64,000 nucleotides of DNA from M30B80 sp965656935. Its GTDB lineage: Bacteria; Pseudomonadota; Alphaproteobacteria; Rhodobacterales; Rhodobacteraceae. The notes beneath the pieces are model-generated. The model saw only the letters and a program-made list of their open reading frames with translations. It was not told where the DNA came from and did no database searches. Where the stretch lies: contig CBFHMG010000001.1 of assembly GCA_965656935.1 (NCBI GenBank), forward strand, positions 186,001 through 250,000. Reading direction: 5' to 3'. Positions within the stretch are counted from its first letter, which is position 1; the number at the start of each line of letters is the position of its first letter. Shown here one piece after another: positions 1-7,522 of the stretch. The translations under genes were made by a program, and so were the position numbers.

Positions 1-612
1 GAAAGACACATTCAAAGGGGTTGAGGGGCGGAACCCCAAAAAGCCCGCAAATTGCGAGGCATTGGGCAGATGCATGGTTTCGGCAAACCGCGCGGTTTCA
101 GGCGCCATGGAGCCTGGAACGCGGAAGACATTCACAAGCAGATAGACCAAAAGCGCCGAGGCGATGAAGTTGAACATGATCGTGGTGATCACGATATGGC
201 TGCCGCGTTTGGCCTGAAGCCATGCAGGCACCGCCGCCCATGCGGCCCCGAAAACGGCCGCGCCAAGCGTGGCTGCCAGCAAGGCAATGGACCAATGCGG
301 CCAAGGCACTGACAAACATACCACTGCCACCCCGAGGCCACCCAAGGCCGCTTGCCCCTCGCCGCCGATATTGAACAGGCGCGCGTGAAAGGCCACGGCA
401 ACGGCCAGCCCTGTGAAGATGAAATTCGTGGCGTAAAACAGCGTATAGCCCCAGCCATAGCTCGACCCGACCGCGCCGCGCACCATGACCGCCATCGCCT
501 CAAGCGGGTTTTCCCCGATATAGAGAACCACCAATCCCGATACGATCAGTGCCAGCAGCACAGAGACTAGGGGGACCAGAACCACATCCGCCCATTTTGG
601 CATACGTTCCAT
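1..612 (-). CDS. BMP-type nucleoside ABC transporter permease, partial (C-terminus off left edge)
   Basis: Inner-membrane permease of a BMP-family ABC importer, probably for nucleosides or purines. The frame is open from an ATG at 610-612 to the first base of the window, giving 204 residues without a stop, so the C-terminal part lies outside. Hydrophobic segments alternate with short loops. The motif FNIGGEGQ near residue 85 matches the conserved NIGxEGQ loop of these permeases. The start overlaps the stop of the upstream ATPase gene by one base (TAATG), indicating translational coupling. It is the third gene of a minus-strand set: binding protein, ATPase, permease. The substrate is inferred from the family only. 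Confidence 0.85.
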   Translation of the reverse strand, partial: MERMPKWADVVLVPLVSVLLALIVSGLVVLYIGENPLEAMAVMVRGAVGSSYGWGYTLFYATNFIFTGLAVAVAFHARLFNIGGEGQAALGGLGVAVVCLSVPWPHWSIALLAATLGAAVFGAAWAAVPAWLQAKRGSHIVITTIMFNFIASALLVYLLVNVFRVPGSMAPETARFAETMHLPNASQFAGFLGFRPSTPLNVSF

Positions 613-2150
613 TATGCGGCCCCCTCTTTCATGCCGGCCATCAGCAAGCCCAGTTCTTTTTCATCAGTCTGATCGGGCAAACGCTCGCCCATGATCTGTC
701 CATCGAACATCACGGCGATCCTGTCGCTCAGCCCCAGAATTTCATCAAGCTCCACCGAGACCAGCAAGATCGCCTTGCCCTGATCGCGCAAGGCGATGAT
801 CTGTTGGTGGATGAATTCAATCGCCCCGATATCGACGCCACGCGTGGGCTGGCCCACAAGCAGCAGGTCGGGGTTGCGCTCCATCTCGCGGGCGACGACG
901 ATTTTTTGCTGGTTTCCACCCGAGAAATTGCGCGCAGGCAGGCGGGGATTGCGCGGGCGCACATCGTAGCGCTCCATCTTATCGGCGCAATCGGCCTTGA
1001 TCGCCGCGTGATCCATCAAAAAACTGTTGAGCTGGTATTTCGGATCATGGTGATAACCGAAGGCCACGTTTTCCCATGCCTCATAGGGCATGATCAGCCC
1101 TTCGGCTTGGCGATCTTCGGGCACATGCGCGATCCCGCGGGCGCGGCGCGATCCTGCATCCGAGGCTTTGCCGGTCAGGTCGATGGATTGACCATTCAGG
1201 GTCACCGTGCCGCCCGATGCGGGGATCATGCCGCCCAGAACTTCCAGCAGCTCGGATTGGCCATTGCCTGCAACACCCGCAATCCCGAGGATTTCACCCG
1301 CACGGATTTCAAGCGAGATGCCTTTCAGCCGTTCAACACCCGCCTCATCGCTGACCGTAAGGTTCTCGACCGTCACGATGGTGTCCTTGGGTTGGGCCGG
1401 CGCTTTGTCGACGCGCAGCAAGACTTTGCGGCCCACCATCAATTCAGCCAATTGCTGCGGCGAGGTTTGGGATGTTTTGACCGTGGCCGTCATCTCGCCA
1501 CGGCGCATGACGCTGACGGTATCGGTGACATCCATGATCTCGCGCAATTTATGGGTGATCAGGATGATGGTCTTCCCCTCTTCCTTCAGCCGCCCCAGAA
1601 TGCGGAACAACTGATCGGCTTCGGCAGGGGTCAGCACGCCTGTAGGCTCATCAAGGATCAGGATATCGGCATGGCGGTAAAGCTGTTTGAGGATTTCGAC
1701 GCGCTGTTGGTGCCCGACGGACAGGTCTTCGACCACCGCATCAGGATTGACGTCCAGCCCGTATTCTTCGGCCAGTTCGGTCAAAAGCCTGCGCGCCTTG
1801 GAGACCGAGGGGCGCAATAGCGCACCATCTTCAGCCCCGAGAATGACATTTTCGACGACGGTGAAATTTTCCACCAGTTTGAAATGCTGATGCACCATGC
1901 CGATGCCCGCACGGATCGCGGATTGGCTATCGGGGATGGGCGTCAACTCTCCGTTGATCCAGATTTCACCACTATCGGCTTTGTAAAAGCCGTAAAGGAT
2001 CGACATCAGCGTTGATTTGCCAGCGCCGTTTTCGCCCACAATACCGTGGATCGTTCCGGGCTGAACCGAAAGCGAGATGTCTTTATTGGCCTGAACAGGC
2101 CCGAAGGCTTTCGAGATGCCTTTGAGTTCGATCGCGGGGGAGAGGGACAT
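612..2150 (-). CDS. BMP-type ABC transporter ATP-binding protein (two fused ATPase domains)
   Basis: Cytoplasmic ATPase that powers the BMP-type importer. The 512 residues contain two ABC domains in tandem, as in RbsA/NupA-like proteins. Domain 1 has a Walker A GENGAGKST at about residues 39-47, signature LSVGHQQRVE and Walker B ILILDEPT. Domain 2 has a degenerate Walker A (GVAGNGQSELL), signature SGGNQQK and GQPTRGVD in place of the usual DEPT, a normal feature of this family. Its gene follows the binding-protein gene after about 150 bases that hold two hairpins, and its stop overlaps the next permease start. The substrate is probably a nucleoside, by family only. Confidence 0.93.
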   Translation of the reverse strand: MSLSPAIELKGISKAFGPVQANKDISLSVQPGTIHGIVGENGAGKSTLMSILYGFYKADSGEIWINGELTPIPDSQSAIRAGIGMVHQHFKLVENFTVVENVILGAEDGALLRPSVSKARRLLTELAEEYGLDVNPDAVVEDLSVGHQQRVEILKQLYRHADILILDEPTGVLTPAEADQLFRILGRLKEEGKTIILITHKLREIMDVTDTVSVMRRGEMTATVKTSQTSPQQLAELMVGRKVLLRVDKAPAQPKDTIVTVENLTVSDEAGVERLKGISLEIRAGEILGIAGVAGNGQSELLEVLGGMIPASGGTVTLNGQSIDLTGKASDAGSRRARGIAHVPEDRQAEGLIMPYEAWENVAFGYHHDPKYQLNSFLMDHAAIKADCADKMERYDVRPRNPRLPARNFSGGNQQKIVVAREMERNPDLLLVGQPTRGVDIGAIEFIHQQIIALRDQGKAILLVSVELDEILGLSDRIAVMFDGQIMGERLPDQTDEKELGLLMAGMKEGAA

Positions 2151-2202
2151 TTCAGATACTCATCTTTGGCTAGGGCCCCGCAACGGAGCAGTCTGCCTTT
2201 GA

Positions 2203-2236
2203 AAAGGGCCGCCTCCTTGCTGCGGCGCGGCCCTTT
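2203..2236 (-). terminator. Hairpin between binding protein and ATPase genes
   Basis: A perfect 10-base stem (2203-2212 paired with 2227-2236, AAAGGGCCGC and its complement) closes a 14-base loop. It lies downstream of the stronger terminator of the binding-protein gene. On the minus strand the stem is followed by a very short T run. It may act as a second attenuator or as a 3'-end stabiliser that keeps binding-protein mRNA above ATPase mRNA. Confidence 0.5.
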
Positions 2237-2251
2237 CTGACCTTGTGGGAA

Positions 2252-2288
2252 CAAAAACGGCGGGCGCGGTCAATGACCAAACCCGCCG
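2252..2288 (-). terminator. Rho-independent terminator or attenuator after the BMP binding-protein gene
   Basis: Read on the minus strand, a CGGCGGG/CCCGCCG stem (2282-2288 with 2258-2264) is followed directly by TTTTT (2253-2257). It starts 12 bases after the stop codon of the binding-protein gene. Within importer operons such sites usually lower expression of the downstream membrane and ATPase genes. Confidence 0.7.
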
Positions 2289-2300
2289 ATCAAGTCCGTT

Positions 2301-3296
2301 TTACTGCATCTGCACGGGGCAGGTGCCGTCTTCGGTGTAGTTATGAACCGCGATCTCGCCCGCGATGATCTGGGCGCGCGCTTCATCAACAGCGGCCTGC
2401 ATATCGGCTGTGATCAGCTCGGCATTGTTGTCATCAAGGGCATAGCCCACGCCTTCTTCGGCAAGGCCCAGAACTTGGATGCCAGGCACGAGGTCATCAC
2501 CTTCGGTGAAGGCGTTATAGACGGCTACGTCTACGCGCTTGAGCATGGAGGTCAGAACCGCGCCTGGATGCAGGTAGTTCTGGTTGCTGTCCACACCGAT
2601 GGACAAGATGCCCTCATCGGTTGCGGTTTGCAAAACACCCAAGCCCGTGCCGCCCGCGGCTGCAAAGACAACATCAGCGCCTTGGCTGATCTGGCCACGG
2701 GTCAATTCGCCGCCGCGTACGGGATCATTCCAAGCGGAGGGTGTTGTGCCCGTCATGTTGGAAATCACAACCGCATCAGGGTTCACCGCAACAGCCCCTT
2801 GGGCATAGCCGCAAGCAAAGCGCGAGATCAGCGGGATATCCATGCCGCCAACAAAGCCGACCGTGCCGGATTCGGAGGCCATAGCCGCCAGCATGCCTAC
2901 GAGGTAGGAGCCTTCATGTTCCTGAAAGATCACCGATTGCACATTCGGCTGGTCCACGACCGAGTCGATGATGGTGAAATCTGTATCGGGGTATTCGGCG
3001 GCCAAGACATCAAGGACGGAGCCCCAAGCAAAGCCTGCCATCACGATCGGGTTGGAGCCAGACTCGGCCAGACGGCGGATCGCTTGCTCACGCTGCGCGT
3101 CCGATTGCAATTCAATCTCGCGGTAGCTGCCGCCAGTTTCTTCTGCCCAACGCTCGGCACCGTTGAAGGCTGCCTCGTTGAAGGACCTGTCAAACTTGCC
3201 GCCAAGGTCAAAAACCAGCGCAGGATCGGCCAAAGCGCCCGTGGCAGAAAGAGCCAGAGCCGCGCTTGCGCCGAGCAATTTTGTAGTAACTGTCAT
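2301..3296 (-). CDS. BMP family ABC transporter substrate-binding protein
   Basis: Periplasmic solute-binding protein of the BMP/PnrA family (331 residues), which captures nucleosides or purines in characterised members. A typical signal peptide (residues 1 to about 23, ending SATGALA) precedes the mature start DPALVFDLGGKFDRSFNE, where the GGKFDRSFNE-like motif is typical of BMP proteins. No lipobox cysteine is seen. It is the first gene of the importer set, followed by a terminator-like hairpin and then the ATPase gene. The start ATG lies at 3294-3296. A second, distinct BMP protein is encoded at 34.1-35.2 kb. Confidence 0.92.
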   Translation of the reverse strand: MTVTTKLLGASAALALSATGALADPALVFDLGGKFDRSFNEAAFNGAERWAEETGGSYREIELQSDAQREQAIRRLAESGSNPIVMAGFAWGSVLDVLAAEYPDTDFTIIDSVVDQPNVQSVIFQEHEGSYLVGMLAAMASESGTVGFVGGMDIPLISRFACGYAQGAVAVNPDAVVISNMTGTTPSAWNDPVRGGELTRGQISQGADVVFAAAGGTGLGVLQTATDEGILSIGVDSNQNYLHPGAVLTSMLKRVDVAVYNAFTEGDDLVPGIQVLGLAEEGVGYALDDNNAELITADMQAAVDEARAQIIAGEIAVHNYTEDGTCPVQMQ

Positions 3297-3460
3297 TTAC
3301 TTACTCCCGATTGGTGGCGGGCCGGCGTTTTCCTTCACAAGAAGGCAGCCAAACCTCGCTGAACATAGATCATGAGATCCCCACGTGAATAAGGACAAAG
3401 CGCGGGCTGGGGGTCAACCGGATTCTCTTGCAGCTTTACGTTGCGTCGGGTGGGCTTGGG

Positions 3461-3904
3461 TTAGTTTTTACCTTGTTTGCCTGTTTGTTCGGCATCCAAA
3501 GGGCGGGTCATGAGAATTGCATCACCTCGTGACCCGTCAGGGTGGCGGTAATAGGCAGAGCGAATGCCGCTCTGGGCGAATCCCGTTTTCTCGTAGAGGG
3601 CACGTGCGGCTGTGTTGCGCGCATCCACCTCAAGAAAGACATGCACCGCGCCATTTTCCACCGCAAGCGCACAAAGCTTCTGCATCAAAACGCGGCCCAA
3701 TCCTTTGCCTTGATGCTTCGGATCCACGGCAATGGTCAGCAATTCCACCTCGGGCGGGAGAAGCTGGATCACGGCAAAGCCGTGGTCAGTGGTGATCAGG
3801 TGATTGACCTTGGCCGATAGCAATTGCTCGAACTCGGCCGCGCTCCATGGTCTGTCATGGATAAAGGCCGCGCGGTGGATATCGGCCAGCTCAACCGGTG
3901 TCAT
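3461..3904 (-). CDS. rimI: RimI-like ribosomal-protein-alanine N-acetyltransferase
   Basis: GNAT-family acetyltransferase of 147 residues. RimI acetylates the N-terminal alanine of ribosomal protein S18. The acetyl-CoA binding motif is clear (HQGKGLGRVLMQ, about residues 83-94), as are the following helix and the VDARNTAARALYEKTGF segment characteristic of RimI. Its start overlaps the end of tsaB by four bases, so the two genes are probably translated together. This tsaB-rimI pairing is very common in bacteria, which supports the assignment over other GNATs. Confidence 0.87.
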   Translation of the reverse strand: MTPVELADIHRAAFIHDRPWSAAEFEQLLSAKVNHLITTDHGFAVIQLLPPEVELLTIAVDPKHQGKGLGRVLMQKLCALAVENGAVHVFLEVDARNTAARALYEKTGFAQSGIRSAYYRHPDGSRGDAILMTRPLDAEQTGKQGKN

Positions 3905-4554
3905 GGCAGGATCACGACCGGTGTATCGCGTGATGGCGCGGCATCGGCTGATCTGAGGTAGAGCGGCGCTGGGCGCGGCATATCAGGTTGGGTGTAACGC
4001 TCCGCTGCAATCCGCGCGATGGCAGGCGCGGGCGAGCTGGGTGTAGCGATTTGTACCGCGTCGAGTTGGCCCACAAGATCAGGGCTTGGCCCGCCAATCA
4101 CGCGCAACCCAGCCATGCGCCAACCCGAGATGTCATGGATGCTGGTCAGTTCAGGCCCGCGTTGGGCATCTTTGCCAAAGCGTTGAAGATAGACATGGTC
4201 GCGCCGCGCATCAACACAGGCAAGAACTGGATCGGTCTGGCCATGGGCCAGCGCTTCAAGCGAGGAGACACCAACGGCTGGAATGCCAAGCGCCAATGCA
4301 AGCCCGCGTGCGGCGGATACAGAAATTCGAATACCTGTAAAATTGCCAGGCCCGATCCCGACCCCGATGGCCGATAGCGCGCTCAAGCTAATGCCTGCCG
4401 AGGCCAGCATGTCTTCGACCAAAGGGATCAGATGTTCAACCTGACCTTTGCTCATTGGCTCAAAGGCTTCGGCGATGATCTTGTCGCCACGTAGCAAAGC
4501 GGCCGCGCAATGCGCGGCCGATGTATCAAAGGCAAGAATGATAGGGTCGCTCAT
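3901..4554 (-). CDS. tsaB: tRNA threonylcarbamoyladenosine biosynthesis protein TsaB
   Basis: Partner of TsaD in making the t6A modification at position 37 of ANN-decoding tRNAs. The protein has 217 residues and the ASKHA fold typical of the family: ILAFDTSAAHCAAALL at the N-terminus, the GPGNFTGIRI motif at about residues 69-78 and the SSLEALA stretch. It lacks the metal-binding histidines of TsaD, as expected. It lies 16 bases after the Nfu-type gene and overlaps rimI by four bases. Confidence 0.93.
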   Translation of the reverse strand: MSDPIILAFDTSAAHCAAALLRGDKIIAEAFEPMSKGQVEHLIPLVEDMLASAGISLSALSAIGVGIGPGNFTGIRISVSAARGLALALGIPAVGVSSLEALAHGQTDPVLACVDARRDHVYLQRFGKDAQRGPELTSIHDISGWRMAGLRVIGGPSPDLVGQLDAVQIATPSSPAPAIARIAAERYTQPDMPRPAPLYLRSADAAPSRDTPVVILP

Positions 4555-4570
4555 TGGCCTATATCGCTGG

Positions 4571-5134
4571 TCAGACAGCGACGGGGCGAACTTCGAGCAC
4601 TTCTGGGATGTAGTGGCGCAGCAAGTTCTCGATCCCCATTTTCAGCGTCAGGGTCGAGGATGGGCAGCCAGCGCAAGCCCCCTGCATATGCAAATAAACC
4701 ACGCCGCGATCAAATCCGTGGAAGGTGATGTCACCCCCATCTTGTGCCACAGCAGGGCGCACGCGGGTGTCGAGCAATTCTTTGATCTGTCCAACGATTA
4801 CACCGTCTTCGCCGTGATGCTCGGCATGGCCGCCGGATGCATCAGCCTCACCCTCCATCACGGGGGCGCCAGATTGGAAATGCTCCATCACCGCGCCTAG
4901 AATGGCGGGTTTCACATGATCCCATTCAACGGTCTCAGCCTTGGTCACGGTCACGAAATCTGTGCCGAAGAAAACACCCGTCACACCGTTCACACCGAAG
5001 ATACGCGAAGCAAGCGGTGACTTCTCGGCGGCCTCGGCCGATGGGAAATCAGCGGTGCCGGCTTCCAGCACGGTCTGGCCGGGCAGAAACTTCAGCGTTG
5101 CGGGGTTCGGAGTGGATTCGGTCTGGATGAACAT
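4571..5134 (-). CDS. NifU-family Fe-S cluster scaffold or carrier protein (Nfu type)
   Basis: 187-residue Nfu protein that carries Fe-S clusters to target enzymes. The N-terminal Nfu_N domain starts MFIQTESTPNPATLKFLPG, the canonical opening of alphaproteobacterial and mitochondrial Nfu. The C-terminal NifU-like domain holds the cluster-binding CAGCPSS motif. A Shine-Dalgarno AAGGAA sits seven bases upstream of the ATG. It lies directly upstream of tsaB on the same strand; the link between the two functions is not obvious. Confidence 0.93.
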   Translation of the reverse strand: MFIQTESTPNPATLKFLPGQTVLEAGTADFPSAEAAEKSPLASRIFGVNGVTGVFFGTDFVTVTKAETVEWDHVKPAILGAVMEHFQSGAPVMEGEADASGGHAEHHGEDGVIVGQIKELLDTRVRPAVAQDGGDITFHGFDRGVVYLHMQGACAGCPSSTLTLKMGIENLLRHYIPEVLEVRPVAV

Positions 5135-5217
5135 ATGCCATTTCCTTAGCGGTTTTGTCAGATATGCGACCGCAATACCCGAAAGTCAAGTTTTGGAATC
5201 ATTCTAAACGAGCGCGT

Positions 5218-5673
5218 TTACGTGATATGTTCCAGCTGTTCTTTCGACAATTCGCCTGGAACAATCGTGATCGGCACGGGAAGGCTGCCCGCTGTCTTGG
5301 TCAATTGCGTCACCAAGGGCCCCGGCCCCCCCTTATCGCTGCCAGCGCCCAAGACCAGAATGCCGATTTCGGGGTTTTCGCGAATTTGGCCAAGAATTTC
5401 CTGCACAGGCTCGCCCTCGCGGATCACAAGGGTCGGGTCAACGCCTTGGCGGTCGCGCATCCATTTGGCGAAGACATTGAAATGCGCCTCGATCCGTTCA
5501 CGGGCCTCGGCGCGCATCACTTCGCCTACCCCGATCCAATGATTGAATTCCTCGGGTGAGATCACGGAAAGAATTTCCACGCCGCCGCCCGTTTTGGCAG
5601 CGCGCATGGCTGCAAAGCGCATGGCATTGAGGCATTCGCGGGTATCGTCGAGCACAACCAGAAACTTACGCAT
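5218..5673 (-). CDS. Universal stress protein (UspA family)
   Basis: Single-domain UspA protein of 151 residues, cytoplasmic, probably nucleotide-binding. It opens MRKFLVVLDDTRECLNAMRFA, the usual first strand and helix, and carries the C-terminal ATP-binding region GAGSDKGGPGPLVTQLTK, a variant of the G-2x-G-9x-G-S/T motif. A start seven codons further upstream (5694) is possible, but the family begins at the chosen methionine. It stands alone, with 83 bases to the nfu gene. Confidence 0.88.
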   Translation of the reverse strand: MRKFLVVLDDTRECLNAMRFAAMRAAKTGGGVEILSVISPEEFNHWIGVGEVMRAEARERIEAHFNVFAKWMRDRQGVDPTLVIREGEPVQEILGQIRENPEIGILVLGAGSDKGGPGPLVTQLTKTAGSLPVPITIVPGELSKEQLEHIT

Positions 5674-5751
5674 GGCATTTATCCCTTCGGCCATGCAGCA
5701 TGGCGTGAAGCGGCGGGTCTTGCAACGGGTTTGAGCAGCAAGCTGTGCACT

Positions 5752-6618
5752 CTAGGCCGCGTCTGTCTTGGCCCAATCCCAATACATCTCGCGCACAAGG
5801 CGGGTGATCGGGCCAAGCTGGTAATGCGTGCCATCAAATTCCGAGACGGGTGTGACCTTGTTCAGATTGCCTGACAAAAAGACCTCATCGGCCTGTCTGA
5901 AATGATCATAGCTCATCACGGTTTCGACCACCTCGACCCCGTTCTCGCGCAGGTTTTTGATGTGCCGCGCCCGCGTGATGCCTGACAAAAAGGTGCCATT
6001 GGGGATCGGCGTGAAGACAACGCCATCCTTGGCCATGAAGACATTTGCGGTGGCTGTTTCCGCGACATTGCCAGCGGCATCACAGACCAGTGCATTGGAA
6101 TAGCCTTTGGAGCCAGCCTCGGCCAGCATCCTTGCATTATTGGGGTATAGGCAGCCTGCCTTTGCGTTGACGACATTATCGGCCAGCACGGGGCGGCGGA
6201 ACTGGGTGGTTGTCAAAGTGGCGGCTTGGTCGGGCTTCGCCATCGGGATTTCTTCAAGGCTGATGCAAAACCCAGTTGAGCCCGCTTGCGGCAGAATTCC
6301 CATATGCCCGCCATGGATCGCCCAATACATCGGGCGGATATAGACGGGCGTGCCCTTTTCAAAAAGTTTGAGACCGGCCCATGCGATATCGAAAATCTCT
6401 TGGGCGGTGTGATTGGGCGTGATCATCAGCGCCTCGGCCGAGCGGTTGACCCGCTCGCAATGGGCCATCAGGTCAGGGGCCAAACCATCGATATGGCGCG
6501 CGCCGTCAAAAACGGTGCTTCCCAGCCATGACCCATGGTCAGCGGCGTTCATCACGGGGATGTCGCCGTTATGCCATGTGCCATTGAAATAGGTTTTGAT
6601 ATTGGTGCCGGTCGCCAT
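5752..6618 (-). CDS. Class IV aminotransferase, branched-chain amino acid aminotransferase-like
   Basis: PLP enzyme of fold type IV (288 residues). Members transfer the amino group of Leu, Ile or Val to 2-oxoglutarate; D-amino acid transaminases and aminodeoxychorismate lyase share the fold. The lysine in VVNAKAGCLYPNN (about residue 151) is the likely PLP-binding residue, and GYSNALVCDAAGNVAETATANVF is the typical conserved core. Start supported by GGAGG eight bases upstream of the ATG. The small ORF 41 bases upstream may share its transcript. Exact substrate range cannot be read from sequence. Confidence 0.88.
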   Translation of the reverse strand: MATGTNIKTYFNGTWHNGDIPVMNAADHGSWLGSTVFDGARHIDGLAPDLMAHCERVNRSAEALMITPNHTAQEIFDIAWAGLKLFEKGTPVYIRPMYWAIHGGHMGILPQAGSTGFCISLEEIPMAKPDQAATLTTTQFRRPVLADNVVNAKAGCLYPNNARMLAEAGSKGYSNALVCDAAGNVAETATANVFMAKDGVVFTPIPNGTFLSGITRARHIKNLRENGVEVVETVMSYDHFRQADEVFLSGNLNKVTPVSEFDGTHYQLGPITRLVREMYWDWAKTDAA

Positions 6619-6659
6619 GGATCATTCCTCCTGACGCCGACAATAGGGGCAGGCTGGTG

Positions 6660-6797
6660 TTAACGTCCAGCCGCAAAACCCTGCTGATATTGCATCGAGG
6701 GCGCTGTTTTTTCTGTTTTCCCAGCAGCAGGCTTGGGCGCTTTGGTGGCTTCATCCATGCCAAGCTGCAAATTGGTCTTCGTATGCGTATTCGTCAT
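6660..6797 (-). CDS. Small hypothetical protein (45 residues)
   Basis: A 45-codon ORF with a very good Shine-Dalgarno (GGAGG, seven bases before the ATG). The product starts MTNTHTKTNLQLGMDEATKA, is rich in Lys, Thr, Ala and Gln, has no membrane segment or signal peptide and ends GFAAGR. A longer in-frame version starting at 6857 exists but has no better start signal. It lies just upstream of the aminotransferase gene on the same strand and downstream of a palindrome at 6878-6896. It is not recognised; the ribosome-binding site is the main argument that it is translated. Confidence 0.55.
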   Translation of the reverse strand: MTNTHTKTNLQLGMDEATKAPKPAAGKTEKTAPSMQYQQGFAAGR

Positions 6798-6877
6798 TTG
6801 TTGCCTCCGTTCAAAAAGGAGCCCTTTGGCCGAACATCCGTAAGGACGCGCCATCAAGCCTTTGGAAAGCTGTTGAG

Positions 6878-6896
6878 TGCCGTTAATATAACGGCA
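6878..6896. promoter_or_regulatory. Perfect inverted repeat upstream of the small ORF (candidate operator)
   Basis: Eight-base arms TGCCGTTA and TAACGGCA separated by three bases (ATA). It lies about 80 bases upstream of the small ORF start. On the minus strand its centre contains TATATT, which could be a -10 element, so a repressor bound here could block that promoter. No regulator gene is adjacent. Confidence 0.4.
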
Positions 6897-6931
6897 AACT
6901 TAACGATCATTTAATAGGAACGACCCCAGTG

Positions 6932-7426
6932 TCAGGCCGGATGCGGTATTTGCCCCAAAAGAGCGTCGAGGTCAAGGCGCGCATTGGTCATGGCGATTGA
7001 TCCATCCTCGCGGCGGGGCCAATCCTCCATCGGACGATCCCGATAGATTTCGATGCCATTTCCGTCAGGATCGCTGAAATAGATCGCCTCGGACACGCCA
7101 TGATCAGCCGCGCCTTCAATGCGAACGCCCGAATTGATGACATTCGCATAGGCCAAGGCGAGATCAGCCCTATCGGGATAGAGAAACGCCACATGATAGA
7201 GCCCGGGGCTGCGCCTGGAGGCAGGCGGGCCATCAAGGCTGGACCATGTGTTCAGCCCGATATGGTGGTGATACCCACCCGCGGAAAGAAAAGCCGCCTG
7301 ATCGCCGAAACGTTCCTGAAGCTCCAGCCCCATCACATCGCGGTAAAACGCAATGGAGCGTTCGAGGTTCGAGACCTTCAGGTGGACATGGCCAATTGTC
7401 ATGGCCTTGGGTGCAGAATAGCTCAT
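6932..7426 (-). CDS. VOC family protein (glyoxalase / extradiol dioxygenase-like)
   Basis: 164-residue protein of the vicinal oxygen chelate superfamily. Visible features are GHVHLKVSNLERSIAFYRDV near the N-terminus, YHHHIGLNTW, HVAFLYPDR and the terminal FSDPDGNGIEIYRDRP, so the metal-binding His/Glu positions of the fold are present. The ATG at 7426 is preferred because AAGGAG lies eight bases upstream; a TTG two codons earlier would be too close. The reaction is unknown: catechol-type dioxygenase and isomerase or lyase members cannot be told apart here. Confidence 0.85.
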   Translation of the reverse strand: MSYSAPKAMTIGHVHLKVSNLERSIAFYRDVMGLELQERFGDQAAFLSAGGYHHHIGLNTWSSLDGPPASRRSPGLYHVAFLYPDRADLALAYANVINSGVRIEGAADHGVSEAIYFSDPDGNGIEIYRDRPMEDWPRREDGSIAMTNARLDLDALLGQIPHPA

Positions 7427-7465
7427 GGTCAAAACTCCTTATGCACCTAACTTGGAGTTGCGCGC

Positions 7466-7500
7466 CAAAAAGCAAAAGCCCCGCAGATGCAGGGCTTTTG
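7466..7500 (-). terminator. Terminator downstream of trpS
   Basis: Stem GGGCTTTTG/CAAAAGCCC (7492-7500 with 7473-7481), followed on the minus strand by CTTTTTGG. It begins 22 bases past the trpS stop codon. Confidence 0.7.
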
Positions 7501-7522
7501 TGCTTTCATGAACAGATCAGGT

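Noticed and set aside
549..1820. A 423-codon plus-strand frame opposite the first BMP ATPase gene
   Set aside because: It is antisense to clear Walker motifs and has no ribosome-binding site or domain.
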